Made by a program: the position numbers and the translations under genes
Notes under the pieces: model-generated
Told to the model about the DNA's origin: nothing
The model's input: only the letters and a program-made list of their open reading frames with translations
Database searches by the model: none
Part shown: piece by piece, positions 1-9,009 of the stretch
Layout of the letters: each line of letters begins with the position of its first letter
Numbering within the stretch: position 1 is the stretch's first letter
DNA from: Marivibrio halodurans
GTDB taxonomy: Bacteria; Pseudomonadota; Alphaproteobacteria; UBA8366; Aestuariispiraceae
Length of the DNA: 64,000 nt
Direction of reading: 5' to 3'
Assembly (NCBI RefSeq): GCF_017963645.1
Contig: NZ_JAGMWN010000004.1
Coordinates: forward strand, 310,001-374,000

Positions 1-15
1 ACTCTTCTTCACCAT
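1..15 (-). CDS. 5' end of a gene leaving the window on the left
   Basis: Only the first five codons are visible on the minus strand: ATG at 15-13, then Val-Lys-Lys-Ser. A very strong Shine-Dalgarno (AGGAGGAGG, complement of 21-29) sits five bases before the ATG, and the ATPase gene ends 35 bases upstream, so this is probably the next gene of the same operon. The lysines after the start would fit a signal peptide such as that of a sugar-binding protein, but that is a guess. Confidence 0.55.
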
Positions 16-50
16 GATTTCCTCCTCCTGCTGTTACCCAAGTTTGTTGT

Positions 51-1160
51 TCAGATCACCTTGGTCCCGATCGACTTCAGCGTCGTTCCCGACGCGGCGT
101 CGAACAGGTGATAGCGCCCGTCGCCGAGTCGCATCGCGACGCGGTCTCCGCGCGATATTCCGTCGTTCCGGGAAATCAGCACGCGCAGGGATGTCCCGCC
201 CTCGCGGCAAAGCAACAGGGTCTGCGCACCCATCGGCTCGACGAGGTCGACCCGCATGCGGAACTCCACCCCATCTTCCGCCCCGTCCGGCAGCACCTCC
301 AGATGCTCCGGGCGAAGGCCCAGGACGACATCGGCGCCCGCGCTCAACCCCGCGCTCCGGGCCGTCGAAAGGTCGATCGCGAAACCGTCGCCCATGAGGC
401 GCAGTCCGCTTCCCGCCGCCTCCAGCCGGGCGTCGACCTGATTCATCTCGGGCGATCCGATGAAGCTCGCCACGAACTGGTTCGCGGGATTGTCATAGAC
501 TTCGAGGGGCGCGCCGACCTGCTGCAACCGGCCATCCTTCATGACCGCGATCCGGTTGCCGAGCGTCATCGCCTCGACCTGATCATGCGTCACATAGATC
601 ATGCTGGTCCCGATGCGGGAGTGGAGACTGCCGATCTCCTCGCGCATCCGCACCCGCAGCTTGGCGTCCAGGTTGCTCAGCGGCTCGTCCAGCAGAAAGG
701 CGTCCGGGTCGCGGACCAGGGCGCGGCCGAGGGCGACGCGCTGACGCTGCCCGCCGGAAAGCTGCTTCGGCCGACGCTCCAGAAGGTCGTCGATGCCGAG
801 CGTCGCGGCCGCCTCGCGGACGCGCTTGTCGATCTCCGCCTTCGACGCGCCCCGCATGCGCAGGCCGAAGGCCAGATTCCCGTAGACGCTTTTATGGGCG
901 TAGAGCGCGTAGTTCTGGAACACCATCGCGATATTGCGGTCCTTGGGATCAAGGCGCGTCACATCGCGATCGCCGATCATGATCGTTCCGGCGGTCGTGG
1001 TCTCCAGACCCGCGACCATGCGCAGGGTGGTCGACTTGCCGCAACCGGACGGGCCGACGAACACCATGAGCTCGCCGTCGTCGATCGACATGCTGACATC
1101 GTCGACGACCGTCAGATCGCCGAACTTCTTGGTGACATTACGAATTTCTATGGAGGCCAT
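51..1160 (-). CDS. ABC sugar transporter ATP-binding protein (UgpC/MsmK type)
   Basis: A 369-residue ATPase that would power an ABC importer from the cytoplasmic face. Walker A GPSGCGKST is at about residues 36-44, followed by the signature LSGGQRQRVALGRAL, Walker B FLLDEP and the D-loop SNLDAKLR. The roughly 130-residue C-terminal extension is the regulatory TOBE/OB region typical of carbohydrate importers. The ATG at 1160 is preferred over an upstream GTG because the upstream residues have no family similarity and would overlap the aldehyde dehydrogenase gene. It lies 19 bases downstream of that gene, so the operon joins sugar or sugar-acid uptake to oxidation. The permeases and binding protein are not in the window and may lie to the left. 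The substrate cannot be read from the sequence. Confidence 0.93.
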   Translation of the reverse strand: MASIEIRNVTKKFGDLTVVDDVSMSIDDGELMVFVGPSGCGKSTTLRMVAGLETTTAGTIMIGDRDVTRLDPKDRNIAMVFQNYALYAHKSVYGNLAFGLRMRGASKAEIDKRVREAAATLGIDDLLERRPKQLSGGQRQRVALGRALVRDPDAFLLDEPLSNLDAKLRVRMREEIGSLHSRIGTSMIYVTHDQVEAMTLGNRIAVMKDGRLQQVGAPLEVYDNPANQFVASFIGSPEMNQVDARLEAAGSGLRLMGDGFAIDLSTARSAGLSAGADVVLGLRPEHLEVLPDGAEDGVEFRMRVDLVEPMGAQTLLLCREGGTSLRVLISRNDGISRGDRVAMRLGDGRYHLFDAASGTTLKSIGTKVI

Positions 1161-1179
1161 TGAATGATTTCCGCGCTTT

Positions 1180-2685
1180 TCAGGAGAGGGACGCCGGAAC
1201 CCGAGCAACGATGCTCTTGGTCCGCAAATAGGATAGCAGCGCGACGAGCCCCTTTTCCCGTCCGAAGCCGGAATGGCCCACACCGCCGAACGGAACCTCG
1301 ACCCCGCCGCCCCAATAGTCGTTGATGGTCACCTGACCGCATTTCAGATCGCGCGCGATCGCCAAGGCGGCGGAGACATCCCGGGTATAGATGCCCGCCA
1401 TCAGGCCATAGCGCGTTCCATTGGCCGCCCGCAGCGCGTCCGCCGGCCCGTCGACCACCTGGACGGACAGGACGGGGCCGAATATCTCCTCCTGAACGCA
1501 TGGCGAGTCCGGCGGCAGGTCGTCGATCACCGTCGGCGCGACGAACCAGCCATCGCCGCCTTTCGGGTCGGCGACGGCTTCCCCGCCGCACAGGATTCTG
1601 TCACCGCCCGCCCGCGCGGTATCGATGAATTCCAGGATGCGGTCCATCTGGCGCCGGGAATTGATCGCGCCCATCCTGTTGCCACGCAGGCCGTGGCCCA
1701 CGGTAATCGCGCGCGCGCGATCGACCACCGCCGCGACGAGGTCGGCATGGATGGCGCGCTCCACGACGAGGCGCGACCCGGCGGAACATATCTGTCCGGC
1801 ATTCTCGAAGATCGCCCCGATCACGCCGTCCGCCGTCTTCGCGATATCGCAGTCAGCCAGCGCGATGACCGGGGACTTGCCACCCAGTTCCATCGTGACA
1901 CTGGCGAAGTGATCCGCCGCCGCCTGCATGACGCGCGTTCCCGTGACCGGGGAGCCCGTGAAGGTCACATGCGCCACATCGGGATGGGCGGACAGCGCGG
2001 CGCCGACCGACGCCCCTTCCCCCAGCACGACATTGCAGACGCCCGGCGGCAGACCGGCCTCCACCAACAGCCGCGCGAAGATCAGGGCCGTGTGCGGCGT
2101 CGTCTCCGCCGGCTTCGCCACGACGCAGCACCCCGCTGCCAGTGCCGGCGCGACGCCCCGGGCGAAGGTCGACATCGGATAGTTCCAGGGAATGATCTGC
2201 GCGACGACACCGACCGGCTCCAGCATGCTGAAGCCGATCTGCTCGAAGCCGATGGGCAGGCTGTCGCCCTGCAGCTTGTCGCACACGCCGGCATAATATT
2301 CGAAGGTCCGCGCGGCCGTCTCCACCTTGGCGGTCGCCTCGGCCAGGGTCTTGCCGACATTCAGAACCTCCAGCACCGCCAGCAGATCCCTGTTCTCGCG
2401 GATCTTGGTCGCCATCGCGCCCAGGATGCGTCCCCGCTGGAAGGCCGGCATGCGCCGCCATTCGTCGAAGGCCCATGCGGCGGAGCGCACCGCGCGATCG
2501 ACATCCGCCGCGTCGCCGGCCGATACGGCGGTGAAGACCCGCCCCAGGCCGGGATCGGCGATCTCCATCATGCCGCCCTCCACGGACGGGTACTCCGCCC
2601 CGTCGATGAAGTGGCCGGACGGAATATCCTCCAACGTGCCGGTCTCGAAATAGCGGGCGGCGTAGGCGTCGGTCGTCGCGGTCAT
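1180..2685 (-). CDS. NAD(P)-dependent aldehyde dehydrogenase
   Basis: A 501-residue ALDH-superfamily enzyme oxidising an aldehyde to the acid. The coenzyme-site motif PWNYP is at about 166-170, the general-base Glu is E266 in MELGGK, and the nucleophile is C300 in GQICSAG. The C-terminal motif [15 protein letters not shown] is also conserved. Full family length. Its ATG overlaps the stop of the enolase-superfamily gene by four bases (ATGA, 2682-2685), indicating translational coupling. Coupling to a sugar-acid dehydratase suggests a sugar-derived semialdehyde substrate such as an alpha-ketoglutarate semialdehyde-like compound. That substrate is inference. Confidence 0.93.
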   Translation of the reverse strand: MTATTDAYAARYFETGTLEDIPSGHFIDGAEYPSVEGGMMEIADPGLGRVFTAVSAGDAADVDRAVRSAAWAFDEWRRMPAFQRGRILGAMATKIRENRDLLAVLEVLNVGKTLAEATAKVETAARTFEYYAGVCDKLQGDSLPIGFEQIGFSMLEPVGVVAQIIPWNYPMSTFARGVAPALAAGCCVVAKPAETTPHTALIFARLLVEAGLPPGVCNVVLGEGASVGAALSAHPDVAHVTFTGSPVTGTRVMQAAADHFASVTMELGGKSPVIALADCDIAKTADGVIGAIFENAGQICSAGSRLVVERAIHADLVAAVVDRARAITVGHGLRGNRMGAINSRRQMDRILEFIDTARAGGDRILCGGEAVADPKGGDGWFVAPTVIDDLPPDSPCVQEEIFGPVLSVQVVDGPADALRAANGTRYGLMAGIYTRDVSAALAIARDLKCGQVTINDYWGGGVEVPFGGVGHSGFGREKGLVALLSYLRTKSIVARVPASLS

Positions 2686-3788
2686 TTCGGCAACTCACTG
2701 ATTTGATAGGCGGACCGGGCCAGCCATTCCGGCTCCACCTCGACGCCCCACCCGGGTGCGTCCGTCACCTCCGCATGGCCGTCCACGATCCGGTAGGGGT
2801 CGTTGCGCAGCACGCCATATTGCCAGGGATAGAAGTCCGGCCCCTCGATCGAGAATTCCAGATATTTCCCCGCATTCGGGATCGCCCGCAGCAGATGCAT
2901 GGTGAACAGCGTCACCAGCCCCAGGTTCGCGGCGTGCGGGGTGACCGGCATATCGGCCGCCGCCGCCATCCGGCAGACCTCCAGGGTCCGGCACATGCCG
3001 CCCAGATAGAGGATATCGGGCTGGGCCACGTCGACGGTCCCGCGCCCGACGATCTCCTTCCAGACGAGGAACTCGCAATCCTGCTCGCCTCCCGTCACGT
3101 CGAGATCGAGGGCCTCCGTGACCTGCCAGGTCTGGTCCAATTCCCAATAGGGGCAGGGTTCCTCGAAATGCTGGACGCCATTGTCCTGAAGCACCTTCCC
3201 CAGCTCGATCGCCCGCGTCGGGGAGAGGCCGCTATTGCCGTCGGCCAGAAGCGCGGCATCGTCGCCGAGCACCCGGCGAATCGCGGGGGCCATCGCCTCG
3301 CTGCGCCCGGGATAGACATCGGTATCGCGCCCGCATTCCTTCGCGACACGGAACTTGAAGGCGTCGAACCCGAAATCGTCGCGCAGGCGGGCGAAGCGCG
3401 CGCCCTCCTCCTCCGGCGTGATGTCGCGGCGCATGGAGGACGCATAGGCCCGAACCCGCCCCGGCGCGCCGCCCAGCAGGGTCGCCACGGGCAGGCCCGC
3501 GACCTTCCCGCGCAGATCCCAGACCGCCGTGTCGAGACCGCCCAGCGCGCGCTTCAGATAGGAGCCTGGAAATTTGTGCTCGCGCTCCGGGATCGTCGCG
3601 ATCAGATCCTCCAGATCGTCCGTGTCCCGGCCCAGGACATAGGGGGCGACCTGACGATGGAAAACGGCCGCGGTGATATCCGAATTATAGGTGGAGAACT
3701 GACCCCAGCCCTGATTGCCGGCCTCGTCGGTCACCCGCAGGAAGCCGATAAATTGGGTACAGAAACTCTCCAGCGACCTGACCTTCAT
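2682..3788 (-). CDS. Enolase-superfamily (mandelate racemase/muconate lactonizing) enzyme
   Basis: A 368-residue enolase-superfamily protein, probably a sugar-acid dehydratase. A KxR motif (K145, R147) begins the barrel. Mg ligands are likely D183 (DGN), E209 (FEEP) and E235 (GGEQ). A catalytic His candidate is H285 in TPHAAN, as in the mandelate racemase and sugar-acid dehydratase subgroups. The ATG at 3788 has GGGAGG seven bases upstream; the longer reading frame (to 3833) lacks such a site. First gene of the leftward operon and divergent from a LysR gene. Acid-sugar dehydration followed by aldehyde oxidation is a plausible pathway order. The exact substrate is unknown. Confidence 0.88.
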   Translation of the reverse strand: MKVRSLESFCTQFIGFLRVTDEAGNQGWGQFSTYNSDITAAVFHRQVAPYVLGRDTDDLEDLIATIPEREHKFPGSYLKRALGGLDTAVWDLRGKVAGLPVATLLGGAPGRVRAYASSMRRDITPEEEGARFARLRDDFGFDAFKFRVAKECGRDTDVYPGRSEAMAPAIRRVLGDDAALLADGNSGLSPTRAIELGKVLQDNGVQHFEEPCPYWELDQTWQVTEALDLDVTGGEQDCEFLVWKEIVGRGTVDVAQPDILYLGGMCRTLEVCRMAAAADMPVTPHAANLGLVTLFTMHLLRAIPNAGKYLEFSIEGPDFYPWQYGVLRNDPYRIVDGHAEVTDAPGWGVEVEPEWLARSAYQISELPK

Positions 3789-3877
3789 GAACGCGCCTCC
3801 CAGGTCCGCGCCAATGGCGCGGAAGCCGGCCATCGGAACCGGCCATTGTTCGATTTTTCATGACGATAAGGATTTGC

Positions 3878-3900
3878 CACTTGAATGGCCAAAACAAGTG
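3878..3900. promoter_or_regulatory. Candidate LysR operator (CACTTG-N11-CAAGTG)
   Basis: A perfect six-base inverted repeat with an 11-base spacer, in the 153-base region between the divergent dehydratase operon and the LysR gene. It ends 41 bases before the LysR start and lies about 90 bases before the dehydratase start. Position and symmetry fit a LysR-type activator site also serving autoregulation. Confidence 0.5.
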
Positions 3901-3941
3901 AAGTTTTATGGCACTAAGACCAAAGAAAAATTGGGCCTAAA

Positions 3942-4853
3942 ATGAGCTTCCGACTCCCCCCCCTGAATTGGATCAGGGCCTTCGAGGCCAGCGCCCGGCA
4001 TAATAGCTTCGCGGCCGCCGCGCGTGAGTTGAACCTGACCTCCACCGCGATCAGTCACCAGATCCGCTCGCTGGAACAACAGGTTGGCCATCCGCTGTTC
4101 GAGCGGCGGGCCCGGGGCGTACGCCTCACCGGCATGGGGGCGGCCTATCTGCCGGGCGTACGCGATTCCTTGGAGCAATTGTCGGCGACGACGATGAAGC
4201 TCTTCGGCCTGGGGGCCGGATCGGCCCTTACGGTCAGCGCGCCCTTGTCGTTCGTCACGCTGTTCCTGGCGCCGCGTCTGGCTGATTTCAGGAACCAGTA
4301 CCCGAATGTGCCGGTACAGCTTTATTCGCTGGTCTGGCTGGATGCCGCGCTGAACGATTCCACCGATTTCGATATCCGGTTCGGCTCCGGGAACTGGCCC
4401 GGCTATGCGGCGGAGCGGATCATGTACGACCATTCCGTCGTCGTCGTGCAGCGCTCGATCGCCGAATCCTGCGGCTACGATCCGGACCGGCTTCGCGACG
4501 CCGTCGCGAACAGCCCGCTGATCCACGTCATCGGCTATGAGGATCACTGGAAGAAGGCGTTCGAGACCCTGGGCCTCGCGGCGCCGACGATCGGGCGTTC
4601 CATGCGCGTCGATAATTCGCTGACCGCCTTGACACTGGTGGCCAACGGGGCGGGGGCGGCGATCGTCCTGCGCTCCCATGTCGTGGAGGCGGCGAAGACA
4701 TTGCCGGTCGCCGCCCCCTTCGACTTCGCGCTGCCCTTGAAGGAGGCGCATTACCTGCTGACGCCGGAAAGCCAGAAGGAGACGAAGCCCGAGGCGGTCG
4801 TCTTCAAATCCTGGTTAACCACCCAGATCAAGGCCGCGCGCGAGACGGATTGA
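3942..4853 (+). CDS. LysR-family transcriptional regulator (GcvA-like)
   Basis: A 303-residue LysR regulator. The winged HTH occupies about residues 1-65 (FAAAARELNLTSTAISHQIR is the recognition region), followed by an effector-binding domain. The N-terminal sequence LPPLNWIRAFEASARHNSF is typical of the GcvA-like subgroup. Transcribed divergently from the dehydratase/ALDH/ABC operon, with a perfect inverted repeat between them, so it probably controls that operon in response to the sugar acid. The role is inferred from position. Confidence 0.9.
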   Translation: MSFRLPPLNWIRAFEASARHNSFAAAARELNLTSTAISHQIRSLEQQVGHPLFERRARGVRLTGMGAAYLPGVRDSLEQLSATTMKLFGLGAGSALTVSAPLSFVTLFLAPRLADFRNQYPNVPVQLYSLVWLDAALNDSTDFDIRFGSGNWPGYAAERIMYDHSVVVVQRSIAESCGYDPDRLRDAVANSPLIHVIGYEDHWKKAFETLGLAAPTIGRSMRVDNSLTALTLVANGAGAAIVLRSHVVEAAKTLPVAAPFDFALPLKEAHYLLTPESQKETKPEAVVFKSWLTTQIKAARETD

Positions 4854-4873
4854 GGACATCGGGTGCCCCCGGG

Positions 4874-6463
4874 TCACCCCCGCCGAATGATCTCCGCCGC
4901 CCGCGCCGCCAGCATCATCACGGGCAGGTTCAGATTGCCGCTGACGATATTGGGAAAGGCGGCGGCATCGGCGACCCGTAGCCCCTCCACGCCCCGCACG
5001 CGCAAGTCCGGCGCCAGGACGCTGCCGTCCGGGTCGCGTCCCATCGCGCAGGTCCCGCACGGGTGGAACACGGTGCCCGTACGGCGCCGGATATCCTCGA
5101 TCAACTCCCCTTCCGTGACGACGCCCGGCCCGGGCAGAAGTTCCTCCGCGATGACACCGGAGAAGGCCTTGGTGCCGGCCAGGCGGCGGATGAAGCGGAC
5201 GGCCTCCAACATCTCCACCAAATCCTCCTCGGCCGCATAGACGTTCGGCCGGATCAGGGGCGGCGCCATCGGATCGGCGCTCGCAAGCCCGATCATGCCC
5301 CGGCTTCTCGGCCGGGTGTTCGACAGCCCCAGGGCGAAGGCGGGATAGGGGTCCGGTGTCAGCAACGGCCGGTTCAGATCCCGGGCCTTCAGCGTCGTGA
5401 TCAGTTGCAGATAGAGTTGCATGTTCGGAAGCGCACGGTCCGGGGATGTCCGGAAGAACGCGCCCCCCTGATTGACCGACATCGCCAGCGGCCCTCTATG
5501 CCGCAGCAGATAGCGCGCGCCGTTCCAAAGACGCCGAAGGAGCGGCGCCAGTTCCTGGTTCAATGTCGGCACCGTCGACCGGTAATAGTAGTTCAGGCCG
5601 ACATGGTCCTGAAGGTTGGCGCCGACATGCGGGTTATGTACGCGTACGGGAATATCCAGAGCGGCGAGATCCTCGCCGTTCCCGATACCGGACAATTGCA
5701 AAAGCTTCGGGGATTCGATCGCCCCGGCCGCGACGATGACCTCCCGCCGGGCGGTCAGCGGGATGCGCTCGCCGTCGCGTTCGACCTCCAGGCCGATGCA
5801 GCGCGCGCCGTCGAACCGCAAGGCCCGCACGCGGGCATGCAGCATGACCTCCAGGTTCGGCCGATGCATCACGGGGCGGAGGAAGGCTTCGGAGGCCGAT
5901 ACCCGCTTCCCGTGGCGGGTATTGATCCGGTAGAAGCCGACCCCTTCCTGGGTCTCGCCGTTGAAATCCGGATTGGGGGGCAGACCGATTTCCCGGCAAG
6001 CCTCGACGAACGTACCCGTCAGGGGATGCGCCATATCGTCGATCCGGGTAAGCGGCAGACCGTCCGATCCGTGTCCCGGGCGCGTCAGCGCCCGAAAGGC
6101 CTCCGCCATCGGCCCGGCGCCCCAGCCCGCCTCGCCGGTCGCGGACACCCAGTCCGCGAAATCCTCCGCCCGGCCGCGAATGCACACCATGGCGTTGATG
6201 GAGCTGGAGCCGCCCAGGACCCGCCCGCGCGGCCAATAAGCCCGCCGCCCGCCGAGCCCGGGATCCGGCTCCGCCTCGTAGCGCCAGTTCACCACCGGGT
6301 CGTGGAACAGGCGGCCATAGCCGATGGGCATGGAAATCCAAAACGACCGGTCCTGTCCGCCCGCCTCGACCACCAGGACGCGGGTCCCCGGCGTCTCGCT
6401 CAGCCGGTTCGCCAGAACGCTGCCCGCGGACCCCGCCCCCACGATAATATAATCAGCTTCCAT
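4874..6463 (-). CDS. GMC-family FAD oxidoreductase (choline dehydrogenase-like)
   Basis: A 529-residue flavoprotein of the glucose-methanol-choline family. The N-terminal FAD fold shows [13 protein letters not shown], followed by GMC signature 1 ([15 protein letters not shown]) and signature 2 ([15 protein letters not shown]). The active-site His lies in FHPCGTC near the C-terminus, with the paired Asn in SGNLNLP. The ATG at 6463 has GGAG upstream; a TTG 21 bases earlier is also open. Family members oxidise primary alcohols or polyethers, and neither the substrate nor the electron acceptor can be assigned. It stands alone between a convergent LysR gene and the thiolase operon end. Confidence 0.9.
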   Translation of the reverse strand: MEADYIIVGAGSAGSVLANRLSETPGTRVLVVEAGGQDRSFWISMPIGYGRLFHDPVVNWRYEAEPDPGLGGRRAYWPRGRVLGGSSSINAMVCIRGRAEDFADWVSATGEAGWGAGPMAEAFRALTRPGHGSDGLPLTRIDDMAHPLTGTFVEACREIGLPPNPDFNGETQEGVGFYRINTRHGKRVSASEAFLRPVMHRPNLEVMLHARVRALRFDGARCIGLEVERDGERIPLTARREVIVAAGAIESPKLLQLSGIGNGEDLAALDIPVRVHNPHVGANLQDHVGLNYYYRSTVPTLNQELAPLLRRLWNGARYLLRHRGPLAMSVNQGGAFFRTSPDRALPNMQLYLQLITTLKARDLNRPLLTPDPYPAFALGLSNTRPRSRGMIGLASADPMAPPLIRPNVYAAEEDLVEMLEAVRFIRRLAGTKAFSGVIAEELLPGPGVVTEGELIEDIRRRTGTVFHPCGTCAMGRDPDGSVLAPDLRVRGVEGLRVADAAAFPNIVSGNLNLPVMMLAARAAEIIRRG

Positions 6464-6562
6464 CTCGACTGTCTCCGCAACCAACGCCCGGGATACGGGC
6501 GCGCGAAGACTATCGACATGTGCTATGGTTAAAACAAACGAAGGAAAACGACGCTCAGACCC

Positions 6563-6597
6563 AAAATCAATTACCCTTCATGGGATTAAGGGCAATT
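6563..6597 (-). terminator. Probable terminator after the thiolase gene
   Basis: Minus-strand inverted repeat 6569-6577 / 6589-6597 (nine pairs, one G-U), 11-base loop, followed by GATTTT on the transcribed strand. It lies 17 bases after the thiolase stop and before the GMC gene promoter region. Confidence 0.55.
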
Positions 6598-6613
6598 CCG
6601 GCGTGAACCCGCC

Positions 6614-7819
6614 TCAAACCCGTTCAATCACCATGGCGATGCCCTGGCCGACACCGATGCACATGGTGCACAGGGCATGGCGCGCCGCGCGCTTCTCCAA
6701 CTCGATCAGGGCCGTGGTCAGCAATCGCGCACCCGACATCCCCAACGGATGGCCGAGCGCGATCGCCCCGCCATTCGGATTCACGTGATCGGCATCGTCC
6801 GGCACGCCCAGTTCGCGCAGCACGGCCAGACCCTGGGCGGCGAAGGCCTCGTTGAGCTCGATCACGTCCATCCGGTCGATCGTCATGCCGAGACGGGCAA
6901 GCAGCTTCGCGCTGGCCGGCGCCGGGCCGATTCCCATGATGCGCGGCGGAACGCCGGCCGTCGCCATGCCCAGGATACGCGCGCGGGGGGTGAGGCCATG
7001 GGCCTTCGCCGCCGCCTCCGAGGCGATCAGGACGGCGGCCGCCCCGTCATTGACGCCGGAGGCATTGCCCGCCGTCACGCTGCCGTCCCGCCGGAAGGGC
7101 GTCGGCAATTTGGCCAGCGCCTCAAGCGTGGTTTCGGGCCGAGGGTGCTCGTCGGTGTCGACGGTCACGGGGTCGCCCTTGCGCCGGGGAATCTCGACGG
7201 GGACGATCTCCTCCGCCAGACGCCCCGATTCCATGGCGCGGGCGGTGCGCTGCTGGCTGCGCAGCGCGAAGGCATCCTGATCCGCGCGGTCGATCCCATA
7301 GTCCATGGCGACATTCTCCGCCGTCTCCGGCATGGAATCGATGCCGTACTGGTCCTTCATCAATTTATTGACGAAGCGCCAGCCGATCGTGGTGTCGAAT
7401 ATCTCCGCCTTGCGGGAGAAGGGCTGGTCCGCCTTGCCCATGACGAAGGGGGCACGGCTCATGCTTTCCACCCCGCCGGCGAGGTACAGATCGCCGTCGC
7501 CCGCGCGGATCGCGCGCGCCGCCATGCCGATCGCATCCATGCCGGAGCCGCACAGACGGTTCAGCGTCGCCCCCGGCACCTCCGTCGGCAGGCCCGCCAG
7601 CAGGCTCGCCATGCGCGCGACATTGCGGTTGTCCTCCCCCGCCTGATTGGCGCAGCCAAAGATCGCGTCGTCCACCGCCCGCCAATCGACGGATGGGTTG
7701 CGCGCCATCAGCGCCTTGATCGGGACGGCGCACAGGTCGTCCGCCCGCACCGGGGCAAGCGCCCCGCCATAGCGACCGATGGGCGTGCGGATCGCGTCGC
7801 AGAGATAGGCTTCGGCCAT
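6614..7819 (-). CDS. pcaF: Acetyl-CoA acyltransferase, PcaF-type (beta-ketoadipyl-CoA thiolase)
   Basis: A 401-residue type II thiolase that cleaves a 3-oxoacyl-CoA with CoA to acetyl-CoA and a shortened acyl-CoA. Nucleophile C90 ([12 protein letters not shown]), the His motif [14 protein letters not shown], and the second Cys in [10 protein letters not shown] are all present. The segment [25 protein letters not shown] is characteristic of the beta-ketoadipyl-CoA thiolase group (PcaF/PaaJ). No ring-cleavage genes are nearby, so the true substrate may be another dicarboxylic or branched 3-oxoacyl-CoA made by the operon. Last gene of the leftward carboxylase operon; its ATG is four bases after the preceding stop. 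Confidence 0.9.
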   Translation of the reverse strand: MAEAYLCDAIRTPIGRYGGALAPVRADDLCAVPIKALMARNPSVDWRAVDDAIFGCANQAGEDNRNVARMASLLAGLPTEVPGATLNRLCGSGMDAIGMAARAIRAGDGDLYLAGGVESMSRAPFVMGKADQPFSRKAEIFDTTIGWRFVNKLMKDQYGIDSMPETAENVAMDYGIDRADQDAFALRSQQRTARAMESGRLAEEIVPVEIPRRKGDPVTVDTDEHPRPETTLEALAKLPTPFRRDGSVTAGNASGVNDGAAAVLIASEAAAKAHGLTPRARILGMATAGVPPRIMGIGPAPASAKLLARLGMTIDRMDVIELNEAFAAQGLAVLRELGVPDDADHVNPNGGAIALGHPLGMSGARLLTTALIELEKRAARHALCTMCIGVGQGIAMVIERV

Positions 7820-7823
7820 GGTA

Positions 7824-8972
7824 TCAGGTCTCCTTCAACATCTCGCGGGCGATGATCAACTGCTGGATCTGCGAGGTCCCCTCATAGAGCCGGAACAGCC
7901 GCACATCGCGATAGAAGCGCTCGACCGGATAGTCGGCCATATAGCCGGCGCCGCCGTGTATCTGGACGGCACGGTCCGCCACGCGGCCCACCATTTCCGA
8001 GCAGAACAGCTTGCAGCAACTCGATTCCAGCGTGACGGCCTGGCCCGCGTCGCGCTTGCGCGCCGCGTCCCGCACCATGGACGTCCCGGCATAAAGTTCG
8101 GTCCGGCTTTCCGCCAGCATGGCCTGGATCAACTGGAATTCCGCGATCGGCTGGCCGAACTGCTTACGCTCCCGGGCATAGGCGAGCGATTCGTCGAGCA
8201 ACCGCGAGGCGGCCGCGCAACAGATCGCCGCGATATGAAGGCGCCCGCGATCCAGCACCTTCATCGCCGTCGCGAAGCCCCGCCCCGCGACGCCGCCGAT
8301 GACGGCGGAGGCCGGCACGCGGCAATCATCGAACATCACGTCGGCGGTCAAGGTACCGCGCTGCCCCATCTTCCGGTCGGGCTTGCCGACGGTCAGGCCG
8401 GGCGTTCCCGCCGGGACGAGGAAGGCCGACACCCCCTTCGCCCCGCGAACCGACGGATCGGTCCGCGCCATCACCGTGAAGAGACCGGCGATCGGCGCGT
8501 TCGTGATATAGCGCTTGGTCCCGTTCAGCACATAGGAGTCCCCCTCCGGCCTGGCGGAGAGCGCGACGGCGGCGGCGTCGGAGCCGACATCCGGTTCGGT
8601 CAGGGCGAAGGAGCCGATCACCTCGCCCGAGGCGAGGCGCGGCAGCCACTCCGTCTTCTGCTCCGACGTCCCATCGATGATGATGCCTTGGGAGCCGATG
8701 CCGTTATTGGTTCCGATCAACGATCGGAAACAGGGCGAGGCCCGGCCAAGGGCGAAGGCAATCTCCACCTCCTCCGCCATCGATAGGCCGAGGCCGCCAT
8801 GCGCCTCCGGGATCGACAGGCCGAAAAGCCCCAGATCGCGCATCTCCCGCACGATCTCCGGCGGGATCGCGTTCTCCTCCTCGACCCGGGGTTCGATGGG
8901 AATCAAGCGTTCATCGACGAACCGGCGAACCGTATCGATCAGATGGGTCAGGGTTTCCGTATCCAGTGCCAA
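7824..8972 (-). CDS. Acyl-CoA dehydrogenase
   Basis: A 382-residue FAD acyl-CoA dehydrogenase introducing an alpha-beta double bond and passing electrons to ETF. The FAD/substrate motif is SFALTEPDVGSDA, and the C-terminal catalytic Glu lies in YEGTSQIQ. The likely start is TTG at 8972, preceded by an AGG-rich site (AGGAAAGGCAGAGG). It starts after the carboxylase alpha subunit ends (9010), whereas the longer open frame to 9110 would overlap that gene by 100 bases and adds only unrelated residues. Operon position between a carboxylase and a thiolase fits branched-chain or terpenoid acyl-CoA breakdown. Confidence 0.88.
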   Translation of the reverse strand: MALDTETLTHLIDTVRRFVDERLIPIEPRVEEENAIPPEIVREMRDLGLFGLSIPEAHGGLGLSMAEEVEIAFALGRASPCFRSLIGTNNGIGSQGIIIDGTSEQKTEWLPRLASGEVIGSFALTEPDVGSDAAAVALSARPEGDSYVLNGTKRYITNAPIAGLFTVMARTDPSVRGAKGVSAFLVPAGTPGLTVGKPDRKMGQRGTLTADVMFDDCRVPASAVIGGVAGRGFATAMKVLDRGRLHIAAICCAAASRLLDESLAYARERKQFGQPIAEFQLIQAMLAESRTELYAGTSMVRDAARKRDAGQAVTLESSCCKLFCSEMVGRVADRAVQIHGGAGYMADYPVERFYRDVRLFRLYEGTSQIQQLIIAREMLKET

Positions 8973-9009
8973 GCCTCTGCCTTTCCTTGCTTCCGCGAGG
9001 ACCCGCGCG